A stretch of 64,000 nt of DNA from Paracentrotus lividus (Eukaryota; Echinodermata; Echinoidea; Camarodonta; Echinidae), in NCBI GenBank assembly GCA_940671915.1, contig CALNVZ010003433.1:24438375-24502374 (forward strand), written 5' to 3'. Every line of letters starts with the position of its first letter. Within the stretch, counting starts at the first letter, position 1. A program made the position numbers and the translations under genes. Below, in pieces: positions 36,901 to 50,871 of the stretch. A model generated the notes under the pieces. That model saw nothing but the letters and a program-made list of their open reading frames with translations, was not told where the DNA came from and searched no databases.

Positions 36901-39900
36901 TCTTCTTCTTTTTTTCATACACGTTTCAACCAGCTTTACAGGCATGGATGGGATAAATATTTCAGGATGATATATTGTTGATAGCTTTGTAACCTAAATT
37001 AGCTAAATCTATGAAATGAGCTCCTTTAATAAAGAGGTTTGTAATCAAAATGTGGTACATTGCCCCTACATCCACTTCATTCATATTAAGTTGGAGCCTG
37101 TTTAGCAAAACTTCAAGAATTTAGTGAGAAACAGTCACTAGTATAGGGGTATTAGTTAATGTTTAGTTTCTAGTGATAGGAGTAAATGCAATTCAGTTTC
37201 ATCCATCTCATTCAAAAAGAAAAAGTTTGGTTGTATGATAAAGCAATTACAGAGAGGAGAGAAAGAAGAGGAAGAGGAGACATATTGGTTGTTGTGACCT
37301 TTCAGCCAACACATAAACATTGGCCATTCCAATTACCTATATCAATGATAAAATTGGGTACCTTAAAGGTAGCATCAGCCTTTTTCACAAATTGCGAAAA
37401 CTAATGCAACTTGGCATAACTGTAGAATATGATCGACATATACTGTCTATTCAATCTTACTGTCATAGGTTGCCTAGATCAGTAATACGAAACGAAAATC
37501 TGACTACCAATCTTGACCAGCTCTCCATCAACATCGTTGATATTACAGCGCGTGCGGTACGGACCGCACACAGCAATATACACACGGCGCATCAGCGTGC
37601 ATTATTCTCTGCGCTAACGGTCAGCGGTTCGCACGGTACGGTATATTTTTCGAGGTTCGAAAAAATAGGAATGAAGTTTGATAATCGCAATATAATGACA
37701 AACATACACATTTGAGCTTAATCATGTTGTGGGATGATATAGTCATTGGTATACTACTATATCCTCTCAAAAACTAGAAATTTAATATTTTTGCCTGCAA
37801 AAGGCTGACACTACCTTTAATATCATATTCATTACATAAAATGCTCAAGGTGCTATGTTAGTTAACCTACCATCAGGCAAGGTACAGGTAGTCCAGGGTC
37901 CAAACGTCCAGATGTACCTAGATGACTGTAATCCACATGGTAAGAATTCATGCAGGTCGCCGTCTTCTATGTGAGGACAAAGCTCACTCAAACTGTCCGT
38001 CGTCGCTGCAATATATTAAGATATAATTTGAAGAATTACGATTTCAAAACTGACAGAAATATCTTTACAGAAAAACATGCTGCAATGGAAACTCGTTAAA
38101 ACAAAATCTGATGCAAGATTTCGTTCTATAATGAGGTACATGTAATTTTGCTGATCCCAGCTCTTTGTACTCTTTTGTTCTTTTACCCTGATTTATAACA
38201 AAATTCGTGATATAACAAGGTAACTTCCATGGACCCAAGGATCTTGTTTCCACTGTACAGGTGGGCATTTTTTAGCATGACTGCAGTTACTTTTGATAAT
38301 TTTGTATAAAACACTATCTAACGGACATGAATTATGTATGAAATAACCCTTCTTCAGATGAATCATATCTTTCAGTCAATGGAATATCTAATTATTTGTT
38401 GATCACTTTCAGATTGATCGTTAACTTGATTGAAAAGGTAACACAACATTTGCTACAGCAAGATTTGCTCTTAGCTTTAGATATAAATTTAGGGCTAGGG
38501 GTACTGTTTTATGTGAGGGTTATAGGGATATATATATAGTGTGAAGTCCAAAGCTGATGTAATTCATTATGTCATGGAGCAATTGTTGCAGGTCTTAAAT
38601 GTGATGGAATCGATTGAAACACTTACAGACACCAACAATGTCTCTCTGCCTCATTCTGCAGTAGTTCCTAATAGATTCAGTCCCACAGTTGGTCTGACAA
38701 GGACCAAACTCAGACCATTCTGACAGCAAACAATCACCACCACATGGTATGTAACAACGCTGAGTAGGGGTAGGAGGGGGCTGGGTGAAGTCCTGCAGAC
38801 ACATACCTGGTAGACAGAGAAACAGAGAGAGATGTTGTAGGGTTCTCCAGCTTTCATGGGGAGTGGATCATAATTTGCTGACCCCAGACTGGTAATACTT
38901 GTCTTGAAGCTAAATATCTGGACCACAGCAAAACAACCTGTCCCACCCCGGACGGCTTCGGGCATGATCGGGCTAGGGAAAGTGAGATTTAATGACTTTA
39001 CCGGATGGAGTGATGGGTGGAATATACAATGCATTACATAGGTTACAAAATTCAGGTGATAGAAAACACCTGTTACTGGGTTAGCATTCATTGGCACAAA
39101 TTACCCATGGAAGCTCGCTACTCTCTGTCTTTAAATCTACGGTGCAACAACAATTGCTCTGGTGACAGTTCGCTCCAACCTCTTTTCCATTTAAAATGTA
39201 GGGGTTAGGTTAGGGTCAGTAATTATCCATAGAGTAATTGTTGTTGGAGCATAATGTCACACAATCAGTCATACATCATAATTGCTCAGCAATGGTGACA
39301 ATACAATGTGTGTAAATAGACAGAATCAAACAAACTCGTTCAGCAGAGTATGGTATCTAGGGTTTGTTCTTAGCAAGGCTATTTGGAGGTTTTCAGGATA
39401 TTTTTAATTTTCCATTGTTCGAAATCTGTAACAGCAGAGGGGAAAACTTTCCTCTCTCACGCCCCCAAGATCATTTAAAATTTAGATCGAGGTGGGGAAA
39501 TGCAAGTACATGTATTAAAGTGCCTCTTTCTCAGAATGTGAATGTTATTTTAAAGGGTACTTTACAAACCATCTGTTCTTTGAACGAATAACAGACATAC
39601 CATCTTCTGCTTTGAGTCCATCGCTGCGCCCACAGTAGACATCTCTTGTCTGCAAACCCCTCCCGCAGTTTGAACCTACGACCTGACAATCTGACCAACC
39701 GTTTGCCACCCATTGATATGTATAGCAAGGCTCGATGTCAATACAAGTTGTGTACTCAGTAATGATACCTAGGGTTAGGAAAAAAAGTGGTACAAATAAT
39801 TATTACATATTTGCTTTGTATTAGAATAGAAGCACATGGAACCATACTGAATCGAGGCTTGAAGCTATGACCTAACACTCCAACCAACCACTAGACAACC

Positions 39901-42900
39901 AGTAAAATGTAAAGCACAGCTCTATATCATTCCAAAATGTGCACTTTGAGATCCAACAAGGAAAAGTTGATGCTTTATAAAATGCCTCTGTATTTGCTTT
40001 TGACATGTAGGCCACCATGCAGCGCATGTAAGTTGGAAGGATTTACTTAGGAATACACTTACATTCTGACTTATTTCATCTGCAATCAATTTAAATGAAG
40101 CCAGTTTTTGGGGCACTCTTTGCAGCTGCTGTATTGCCTGTCCTTGTTATTTTTGTGCAGGATATATGGAGAGTATTTTCAGTCCTTTCTTTGTCTAAAA
40201 ACATTATACCCGTAATAAGTTTCGTAAGATTGCTAAGTTCAAAGTTTAATTGATGATTCTTTATCGATGTGACGGGTAATGTTAGATGTGATAATTTTTC
40301 CTCAAGACGTACATACCATTATGGTCAGTCTCTTGTGGACAGGGGCGTCCACCATTGACCGGGATGGTCAAGACGTGTTTAGTCCTGATTCTTCTAGCAT
40401 GCAGACCACAGGATGCACTACAAGAGGACCAGGTACTCCATGGACTCAGTTCACAGTCTTTAGGACAGGGAACATCACAGGGCCTGGAACAAACAGGCTG
40501 AGACCCACTATCACACTGTATCGCATCTGCAACGGTACCTATGTACAAGAACACAAAATATGAACTGGTGTGCCGACGTTTGATGACATGACATTTGCTC
40601 CTTCAACAATAGCTCCGGTCTTCATTTCGTCTAAAATGCACGGTTAGGGTTGCAATAGGGTTTTATGTTAGGTATAGGGTAGGGTATCGTGTTAAGACCA
40701 GGTTTGTAATTCATTATTCGATTAGTGAATGGAATATATAGCGGTGCAAATGTCATGGAATCCTTGCAACAGATGCTTTGGGCTTCATTTAGTGTAAGAT
40801 GTATGATTATACTATAGTTAGAGTTGCAATATGTTTGAAGGCTGAAGTTAGGCATCTCATTAGTATTAGGGATTGACTGAGGACCAATTGTTGCTGGAGC
40901 AAATATTGTACAAACAATCCTTCTTTGTTTTTTTAAAGCTGTATAGACATATGACAAAACATTTTCAAACATTTAAAAAATTTCAAGAAAATCTAATTTT
41001 TTCAACTTCACTGCAAATTGTCTAGTATTTTACCTCCAGTATTCAGATTCACTCAAAACCTTCTAGCTTTTATCGTAAAAATACTATACTACTGTTGTCC
41101 TAAGGAGGTAAATCCCTAACTTTTGTCTTTAAAAATGGATTGATTCCATTTTCATAAATTTGAAATGATTCCATCTTTAAAACAAGATCAAAATGAAAAA
41201 AAAGAAGAAATAACAGTCCTATAGTATGTTTACTTGCCTGTTTCCATCTCACAAACTACATCCCTAGTCTGTGTACCCAGGGCTTCCCCACAGCTTTCTG
41301 TTCCATTCACCATGCATCCTCCCACTGATGTCTCTACTCCTTCGCAGTTGGCTGTTGTATTCAGTTGACATTCCCCCCATCCTGTAGCTTGCCAGGAGTA
41401 TGTATGGCATGATACATGGACGTTACAAGGTTTGGTCTGGGTGAGTTCGTCTTCGGGTAAGCATGGGTTCAGATCACGGTTGAATGGGTAAGCTGGAAAG
41501 GTGAAAAAGGAATTCATTTCAATTCAATTCAATTTGATTTTATTCAATTGGATCTGATTGGATTGAATTTAACTGGATTCAATTGGATTGGATTGGATTG
41601 GTTTGGGCAAGTTCATCTTCGGGTAAGCATGGATTCAGATCGCGGTTGTACAGGTAAGCTGGAAAGGTGAATTCATTTCATTTAAAATTTGATTAGATTT
41701 GATTGGATTGAATTGGATTGGATTCATTTCATTTCACATCACGTATGTTCATAGCGGCAAGACTGAGCGGGTCGCCATGTTTAAAAGAATCAATGCACCT
41801 GAACAATGCCATGAACAACTGAACAATGCCATTACATGAACAATGCCGCACGCGCACGCCTAACCCTAATGAATATTCATGAAGCATAGTCCCACGCCAT
41901 GTATTTTGTGTATGTACTTAAACGACGATTTACAAGAAAGCACTCAAAATACATCTTTGCCAAATATCACAGAAACATCGTAGATATACTTTTAAATAAG
42001 ATACAAGATACAAGATAGCCACAGAAATTCAGAGACGACGACGAACTGGGTTGAAAGTTAGAAGTTCCAAAAAATCAAATTATGATAGTAGGCTTGCTTC
42101 AATTACGTAAATCATCAAATTAGTTTGTAATTGCCTTTGGAGCCTGATTACCTAAATTGTTTATATCGATGGAAGATTAAAGGGAAAACGTCACCAAATC
42201 CGTAAGAAGACCATTTTAAATCTCATTAGATATTTTACTGAATTTTTATTTTTTTTTAATCAGCCTTGGAGTGAGACAACCTCGCATGACCTTGTTAGCA
42301 TAATGATACATTGTCCCACATGATGTATTTTGTGTATGTAATTAAACGACGATTTACAAAAAAGCACACAAAATACATCTTTACCAAATATCACAGCAAC
42401 ATCGCATTATACTATCACATTAGATCCAAGATACAAGATAGTCACATAAATTCAGAGAAGATGACAAATTGATGAAAGTTAAAATCAAATTATGATAGTA
42501 GCCTTGCTTCAATTACGTTAATCATGAAATGAGTTTTTAATTGCCTTTGGAGCCTGATTACCAAAATTGTTTATTCAGATGGAAATTTTAGGAGATAACA
42601 TGACCAAATGCGTAAGTAGCACATTTTAAATCTCAATAGATATTTTACTGGGAGTTTTAAGAAATTTTTTCAACCTTGGAGAAAGACAAAAAGAGAAAAT
42701 AATCAGCGGCCTCTTGCGCCCATGCCTATATATCTGTCAACATGGCCCCGCCGTCAGTTCCCCCATTGGTTGTACATATAATAAACATACGTGACATCAG
42801 TTCAATTCAATTCATTTCAATTACAAATTTTAAAAATTCATGTCATCTAAAACTAGGTTTATCGTCTACAAATGGAAATTTGTGATGATCCTACATGTAT

Positions 42901-45900
42901 ATCATGTGTTTATGTGCATACAGAGCTACAATATACAAAATAAAAGACATAGTATTTTAAATATCCAGGCAAAATGTTAATTAAAAAGACAAATTTACAA
43001 ATTTTGAAGAGCAGAATATTTAGTACAATCATTAACCTTAATAATTTTATTATCATCACCAATATCAGCATTTATCACTCTTATGATCTAATTACTTTTT
43101 TGTGATCATTACCAACAATTCTCCTTGTTCGTTTCCTTTCTCCACCATTCGGCCCACATGATACAGAGCATTCTCCCCAATCTGACCACTCCGATACTAC
43201 ACAATCCTCAGCACATGGGACCTTGCATGTTCCCTGTCGGTCTGGCTTCGTCTTTCCCTCACAATATAATGCATCCACACGACGGTTCAGAGCATTGATG
43301 CAGTATACAGATCTGTGTCTGGTTCCAGGACCACAGTCGTCGTAGCCTCGGTTCAAAAAGCATTTAGTCCATCGACCTGGGAGATATCAATTATATAAGG
43401 GTGAAAATATTAATCCATGGTTCTCTCACAGTAGCAAGCATTGTCCTGTAGGTTTTATAGCGTATTGGTACAGCAGACTGCTTGGTATAGATGTGGTCCT
43501 CGGACAGCCGTCATCACAGCCTACATGTAGGTTCAAGAAGCCCAAAGAATGGTTAAGTGGAAACATTGCTAAGTGTCAGTGTATTAAAAGCAGATAAATA
43601 AACAGAACATGAAATGCAAAATCACGTCTATCAAATTATTGTTAAATATAAAATAAAAACATGTAAATATTGAATATGTTTCATTTTATTAACCCAGTCC
43701 ATGCTACATTGATCTGTGGCACAAAAGGTTGATGTTGCACCTTTAATTATAAAAATGGTATGAAGATTCTCGTAAGGCATAAGTAATGGAAATTACTCCA
43801 CAGACCTAAAACTATGTTTCTTTTCTATTCATCTAGCACTATCATTTTATAGGAAATGAATTGTTATGATTGCATAATTAATTTTTACAATTGTGACAAA
43901 GTTGACTATGCCAGGCAAATTAGAGTCAATAGTGGGGATTTAATTAGTTTAATTTCAAGAAAAGAATCATAGCATAAATTTAATTGTGGCCAATGTGGGT
44001 TACAATTACATAAAAACAACAAAATATATATATATAAAAACATTGGCGGACTATTTAAGTACATTTCTTGTGTCAGCTAAATAGAAATAAAAACAGGTGG
44101 CAATTCTCCTATGAGGCTCAACTGCATGACATTAAAAAAAAAGTTTGTGAAGGGGGGGGGGGGGGGGGGCAAAGAGACAGGAAAGAGGGGCATGGTAGAG
44201 GCAGAGAGGGGAGGATGAGGTTTAATTATACTCAGGATATAAAGGTGGCATTGTGGATGTATTCTTTCCCATGAGTCAAAGTAGAAAACATCATTATGCA
44301 CTTGACAATGATATCCTGTCATGTTCTTGGGATAATGACTTTCAACTTTATCTTCCATGTACCCTCTATGTGAATGTGTTAATTAGATCATGTGATTACC
44401 AAGGGTTCATAACAAACTCTTTTGGAAAGGCACTCAAATTAATAAAGTTTCTGTAAGTGCATGAACATTTCACAAGTTTATGATGCACAATACATTTAAT
44501 TTACAGTCAATTCTCCCCCACCCTATGGGGTCACCTCTTGTCAACTACATTGTGTATAAAAATAAAGGTCATCCAATTTTAGAGGGGTCATATTGCAAGC
44601 TCCTTTATGTTGGCAATTGGTATGTAATATTTAATCCATGAGGAACGGCTCACCAATGCACTGATACCTTTTTTGCATCACCAACGTCATACCAAGTAAA
44701 TTTATTTGCAACTTTTGCGCTGATGCAAGACATTTGTAATGCAAAAAAAAGGTATCATTGCAAAGGCAGGTGATGTAGTTTCTCTTTACTTACAGGTTAC
44801 ATAAAAATTGCTACACTAATTGAGCAATGAATATGGCCTCTCGCAAACTGGACTACCTTTATTTTGATACACACTGTATAGATGACAGAACTGGAAGAAA
44901 GACCTACCTATATGCCACCATGCACACTCCACCGGCTCGCAGGCTCTTAGTTCAACCAACGATGGGCACTCCTCACCCTCATACATGCTCTCAACCAGCA
45001 CCTCCCTGTTCCGAATCTGAACAGCGCCCTCACCACAGCTCTTTGAACAGGCTGACCAGTGGCTCCAATGACCTACTTCACAGTCTACAGGGCAGTCCAA
45101 GTAGCAGGCACGATTGGAGATGGGTTTGAAGACAGTATCTAAAACAAAAATAAAAATTATACAATGAGTAGGCTAGCTGAATCTACTGATCCTAATCCTA
45201 AAGCGACTTATTGAGTGATTTCACGTTCGGTGTTAAAATCGGTGTTAGTGTTTATTTTGGAGCAGAAGTCTGATCTAACACCGAACGTGGAAATGGAAAT
45301 AAAATCAGTCGCGTGTTAGGGTGTTGTTACCTCTGAATTTGACGTATTTCCGGTTGCCGGTGTTTTCAGTTGTTTGTCAAATGTCGTCTGCTGAACCGAG
45401 CTCTGCAGCCGGTGTTAAATTCACGTGCAAATTTCCATTGACTAACACTAAACCCTAGGGATTAAGAAAAGTTCATTTCACACTCGTGTAGTGTTGGTGT
45501 TGGCCAACGTTTGGTTTGTCTTTGAATAATAAGGGCAGTGGAGGCCAGTGGCAGAGAAACTATACTTTTTTTACAGAATAATTAATCAATTATATAATAG
45601 ACCAAAGAGGATACTTCAAGACCTACAAAATGGTTACTTTTTGGGTTAACGAGATGGATTTCACAAACATGGCTACTTACTTTCAAGACTAACAAGGGTC
45701 CAAGAAATGTTCATCTAAATTCATTGGGAAAAAGTGATTAGAAAATATAAATAAGGTATTCCGTAGTAAATACGTATAAGGATAAATATCATCAACATGG
45801 ATGTCTTCTCAATTCTATATTTTAGGAACAAAAAGCGATGATCAATCACTGCTAATCTGAACCGATGACGAATATAGGGTCGGGGCTACGCGCTGCGCGG

Positions 45901-48900
45901 CCCGGCCTGGCTTTGAAGTGAACTAGGTAACGCTCCTTTCCTGCTGCTTGCAAAAAACTGCCCGAGATATGAACTGTAAACTTACTATTTCGTCAAAAAA
46001 ATTCATCTCATGAGTTAATTTGTATCAAAGAGAGGTTGAAAAGGATTAATTTTCGATTTACTGGTATGTTCTAACCTTTTAGTGCCTTCTTCAGGTATAT
46101 TCGAACAGTTTTAAACAACAAAACCGGTACTTCGCTACAAATTGCGTCGACGCCATTTTCTTCAGACGACTCGGCAGTTAGGCTATCGATCCGCGCGTGT
46201 TGGGATATCGGTATCGACTCTCATGATCTGAGCTCGGTGTTTGAGCTCGATTTTAGCAGAATTTAACTCTGCTTACACTAACACCAACACCAACACCGAA
46301 CGTGAAATCACTCATTGTTTATACCTCCACTCCACTGAATCTATACTTAACCTAACAGCAAAACCATTATATTTTTTAACTGATCAAATGCTGAGGAAAT
46401 GGTGTGATGTGTTGTCCAGATTTGTATTATGTTTAATTAAAGCGAAAAAATTGATTCTACTGTTTCATTGTCACAGAACTTTTGTTTAAAAAAGGTTTAA
46501 ATTTAACGTTTGAACTTTGTCGAAAATGACCCATAATTGATCTGGACTTTATGTACAACTGGTATGAATTCAGTAATCCTACAAGTACCTCAAAACTACA
46601 AAAAGTTCCTTGACCTTTTGACCTTTACGAGATTCCGTCAAGCATTCAAATTTCAACCGAGTCTTACAGAGATGTAGCACTGGTATATCATTCTGCTCCA
46701 AGATTATGAATGATTATTGTGCAGATAACATGATTGAATGACAACGCCTAAAAATAATGACTCCTACATGTACATGTATATTGTGTCTTGTTACAGCTAA
46801 ACAGGTGGAAAAAAAAACTACAAGTAAATTAATCAAGCCCTTACATGTACTTTAACAATTTCCTTTGGTGATAGACTTTAATCTCATCAAACCAAAGGAC
46901 ACCTGTTACAGCCTTCTTTTGATATTTTGAGGGGTACAATGTACATGTAGTTACCCCCTTCCTCTTAGCAACATTCTCCTATATTTTGATTAGATTCTTT
47001 AATATGATTGTTTTCTTTTTTTACCTGACGTCTACAGAAGCAATTAAAATCTCCACACATGACCAGGGGGCAAATAACAAATAGCTCATAAGCAACAAAA
47101 TTTTGTTAAGTCGTATCCAAGGGACTTTTCATACATTGGGGATTAATACCTGGCAAAGGGCACTTGGTTTCTTCCACCGATATACCAGTTAAGAACTACC
47201 TTCATGATAAAGGAAGTTTGAGGATCTAAATCACTTTAGGGCTGGATTAGACTAGTAAACAGGATTTACTATTTACTTCCCAATCGACGTCCAGATATTT
47301 TCTGACTCTCCCCTCTTTTCTTTTCACCAGTCTGTAATTCTAATCATTTTTTAAAAAGTGGAAATGAAGTCACTATATAAACATACCAACTGCATTTCCT
47401 ATTGTCATAACAAACCACCGACGAGACAGATAAAGACAGAGTTCAAAATAAACAGAGTTCTTTAATGGTAGAAGCTCACCGATCACGTTATGTGGGACGT
47501 AGGCCTATGTGGTGCACTGGTTTTCCTAATCTCTGATAATGCTGCTTAAATTCCTTGAGTCTTATATATCGTCGGCTTGTATCCAGAAGGGCGCTATTGC
47601 TGATCAAGGATGTTCCGTTTGGAGCCTGACGGGCGCTATTACCATTGACTTCCTACAGTAATAGCGCCCTTCTGGCTCTCAACGGAACATCTATAAGATG
47701 CAATAACGCCCTTATGGCTCCCAACAGACGATATGCTGTAAATGACCATCCCCAAAACCTCACGAATACCCCCACAGACAAAATGAAATCGATGCAGTGC
47801 TAATAATGCATCAAACTGTTCCCATACGCATATCATGATGGTAAAAGAAAAATGCCTCCTCTCCAATCAAATATTAAATGATTCTGTTTTTATTTTGCCT
47901 CATGTATGCGGAGAAAATGTAACAAGGCATTTTTTAAAAATCAATATACAAATGGTGAGGAGGTGTCTTTTCTTCACAAAGCCTAAATATGATTATGATA
48001 CTTCATACACATGATCAGAGTGGAATTGAGCCTTGTGAGTTACAATCATTCTAGAAACATTCAATTCGTATGATATGCTGTTTCTAAAGGATTGGGAGAA
48101 TTTGGTATTCAACAAACTTTGACTCAATGCAATGGGAAATGGTCAATGACACCTAATAACCTTATATTACTTCCTATACGTGGGTTATTTAGTTCAACTG
48201 CTGGGAACTAAATGGGATTTGAGGGATTTATATTAAGACAAACAAGTCACAGAATATTTATGAAACTTAATGTTCAAACTGACCTGCCTTCATACCCAGA
48301 TCCATACGAGGAGAAATAAAAATTAACAAACCCTCTCGTGGTTTTACTTGGCAACAAATCATTGATTGCCCAGTAACAAAATTAAAGTTATGGTTCATTT
48401 CTAATTTGAAACAACAATTCTGATTTGTTCACAGTGCTTAGCAAGGATAGGTGATACATGTATATCACCTGATACATTGGGTCACATGACACAGGGACAT
48501 TGAATTATAACATTTTTTCCCCACCATGAGTGTATACATTGTAGCACTTATTATAAAACTACAAATTGAGATAAACTGGCTAAACTTGATGTACAAATGA
48601 TTATCATGCAAAACACTTGTTCTTTGCTCCAAGAACATGTAAACAAGTTTATATTGCTAGAATCCACTTGAAACAGGAAATCACCAAACGCAAGTTTAGA
48701 AACCAGGTGGTGCATGAGCAGATTTTCTTTGATCCTCACTTTCTTTTGACACATTTTGTACCATAATCTCTTGGCACAGATCTAACATTCATTTGCATCT
48801 ATAATAAATTTGCTTGCATGTAAACCCTTTCACCCTCAAACCACCTTTAAGCTATCTCTTCAAACAGTCCATTTAAAAAAATTCTTAATATTTCATTAAT

Positions 48901-50734
48901 TGTGTTTGACAGTTCTGTTGGCTTGTAGCTCTAAGGAGTAAGCTGCCTACACACTTTTATATTCATGACACAAGCCTTTGAGTGCTTAACCTGTTGTGTA
49001 AAGAACGCATTTATGCGGAATGAAATAGAGTTTCAGCACCCCTCTTGTTGACCGCTTATTTCACTTCTTATGGCGTGGATAAATAAAGATCTTGAATAAT
49101 TCAAGTTATTAGACACTGATATATTAAAGAGTGTATTTGTTTCACTTTTAATGATTTGTTGCAGTCGATGCTAGACAACCACGATTCTTTTGATCCTTTC
49201 GGCTTCATAAAAAATTCACAGTTATTCAATGGGTTAACGGGATTAGTTCCAACATTACCATCAATTCCAGATTATCTTTCAGACAGGAATCACTCAGCTC
49301 CTTGACAAGGAATAGGTAATTAATCTCACTGAAATATCTTGCCTAAAGCAACACCAATATGGGAGGTGTCTCTGTGATTGTCTCATTACCAACACCTACT
49401 TGAAGATCATTTGATTAGCACAAGGGATATTATGGATGAGAGCAGTAAGACAAATTGATACTTCCAGACTACTTCCTCTTCTCATTACATTTGTCTTATC
49501 TTGGCTAAACAAGTCATTGGTCAGCAGGGGTGCATTTAGTCTCGGTCAGAATAGTGATCTAATCTTAGCACGGTGTGTTCAGTCCAGATCAGAGTAGCGA
49601 TCTAATCTTAGCATAACAACTCATAGCATTTTGTAGCATTGGGTTGCATTCAGTCTCGCGAAGAATAGTGATTTAACAACTCATAGCATTCAGAGGTGTT
49701 CACTCTTACTCAGAATAGCAATCTTATCTTTATACATAACAACTCATACAAAAGGGTGTGTTCAGTCTTGCTCAGAATAGCAATCTAATTTAGCTGGAAA
49801 ACCCATATGATTGGGGTGTGTATCGTCTCATTCAAAATATTAGCAATTTCAATTCAGAGTAAACTGAAGTCCACATACATGTGCTTGTAACCTTAGAGTT
49901 TTTTAATTATGAATACATCAATCATATACATGCCATAGAAAAAAACATACCTGTTAGACCTAGTATATCTCACATATTACAAACTAGCTGGCTAAAACTC
50001 ATCAGAGCCAATTGTAAGACTGAACCGATATACAAAATGGACAATCAAAGTAACTAGGGTAAACAAAGTGCAGCGCAAATATCTGAATGAACATATTTGC
50101 CAACACACCTAACTTTAGTCTATATTCTTAACAATTTATAGAATATTCTTGTCCACAATTTATAAAGGAGTTTTAGGCTGCTAATTTTCATATTATCCCG
50201 CAAAATGTTGCCTATGGTCTACCTTTTTTGAGATTTCCCATTTAACCTATCTTCAAAAATAAAGAACTTACTACTAACCTGCATTAAAGCAGAGTTCATC
50301 AGCAACAGGAGTAAGGATATCACTGCCAGCATCTATACAGAACACTTGCCTAGTCTCAACCCCAGCCCCACAACTTTCACTGCCATTCAGAATCACTCTG
50401 CACTGCTGCCAATCCTGCAATGAGAAAACAGAGTACTACATGTAACTGGTGGCTTAGACTAAATAAATTATTTCTTTTAATATGTTCACTCTCTATGCAT
50501 CTACATGTACTTGAAACAGGGTGATTAATAATTATCACCAATACACTCAGTAACATTGCCATTGCCCTCATCCATTGTTGAATCACCATTAAAACTACCA
50601 CTACAACATTCCTCTTACTCCTCCTAACACTTTCATCCATTATCACCATCTTCATCATCCTCATATCATTGCTAGCCATTATGACATCATTATGACATCA
50701 TCATAGATACCCTCAGTATCATCATTATCACTCG

Positions 50735-50790
<56 letters not shown>

Positions 50791-50800
50791 ACATCATCAA

Positions 50801-50871
<71 letters not shown>

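Larger units (their letters stand above)
46314..50278. other. Remainder of THSD7 intron 5
   Basis: Apart from the listed foldback (47586-47722) and minisatellite (49527-49855) I see no gene here. The frames present are short and lack family resemblance. Confidence 0.5.

Noticed and set aside
41889..42690. CRISPR-like array
   Set aside because: Only two long diverged direct copies, no short repeats with unique spacers, and a eukaryotic context.
44827..45129. 100-codon plus-strand frame over exon 6
   Set aside because: Antisense shadow of THSD7 exon 6.
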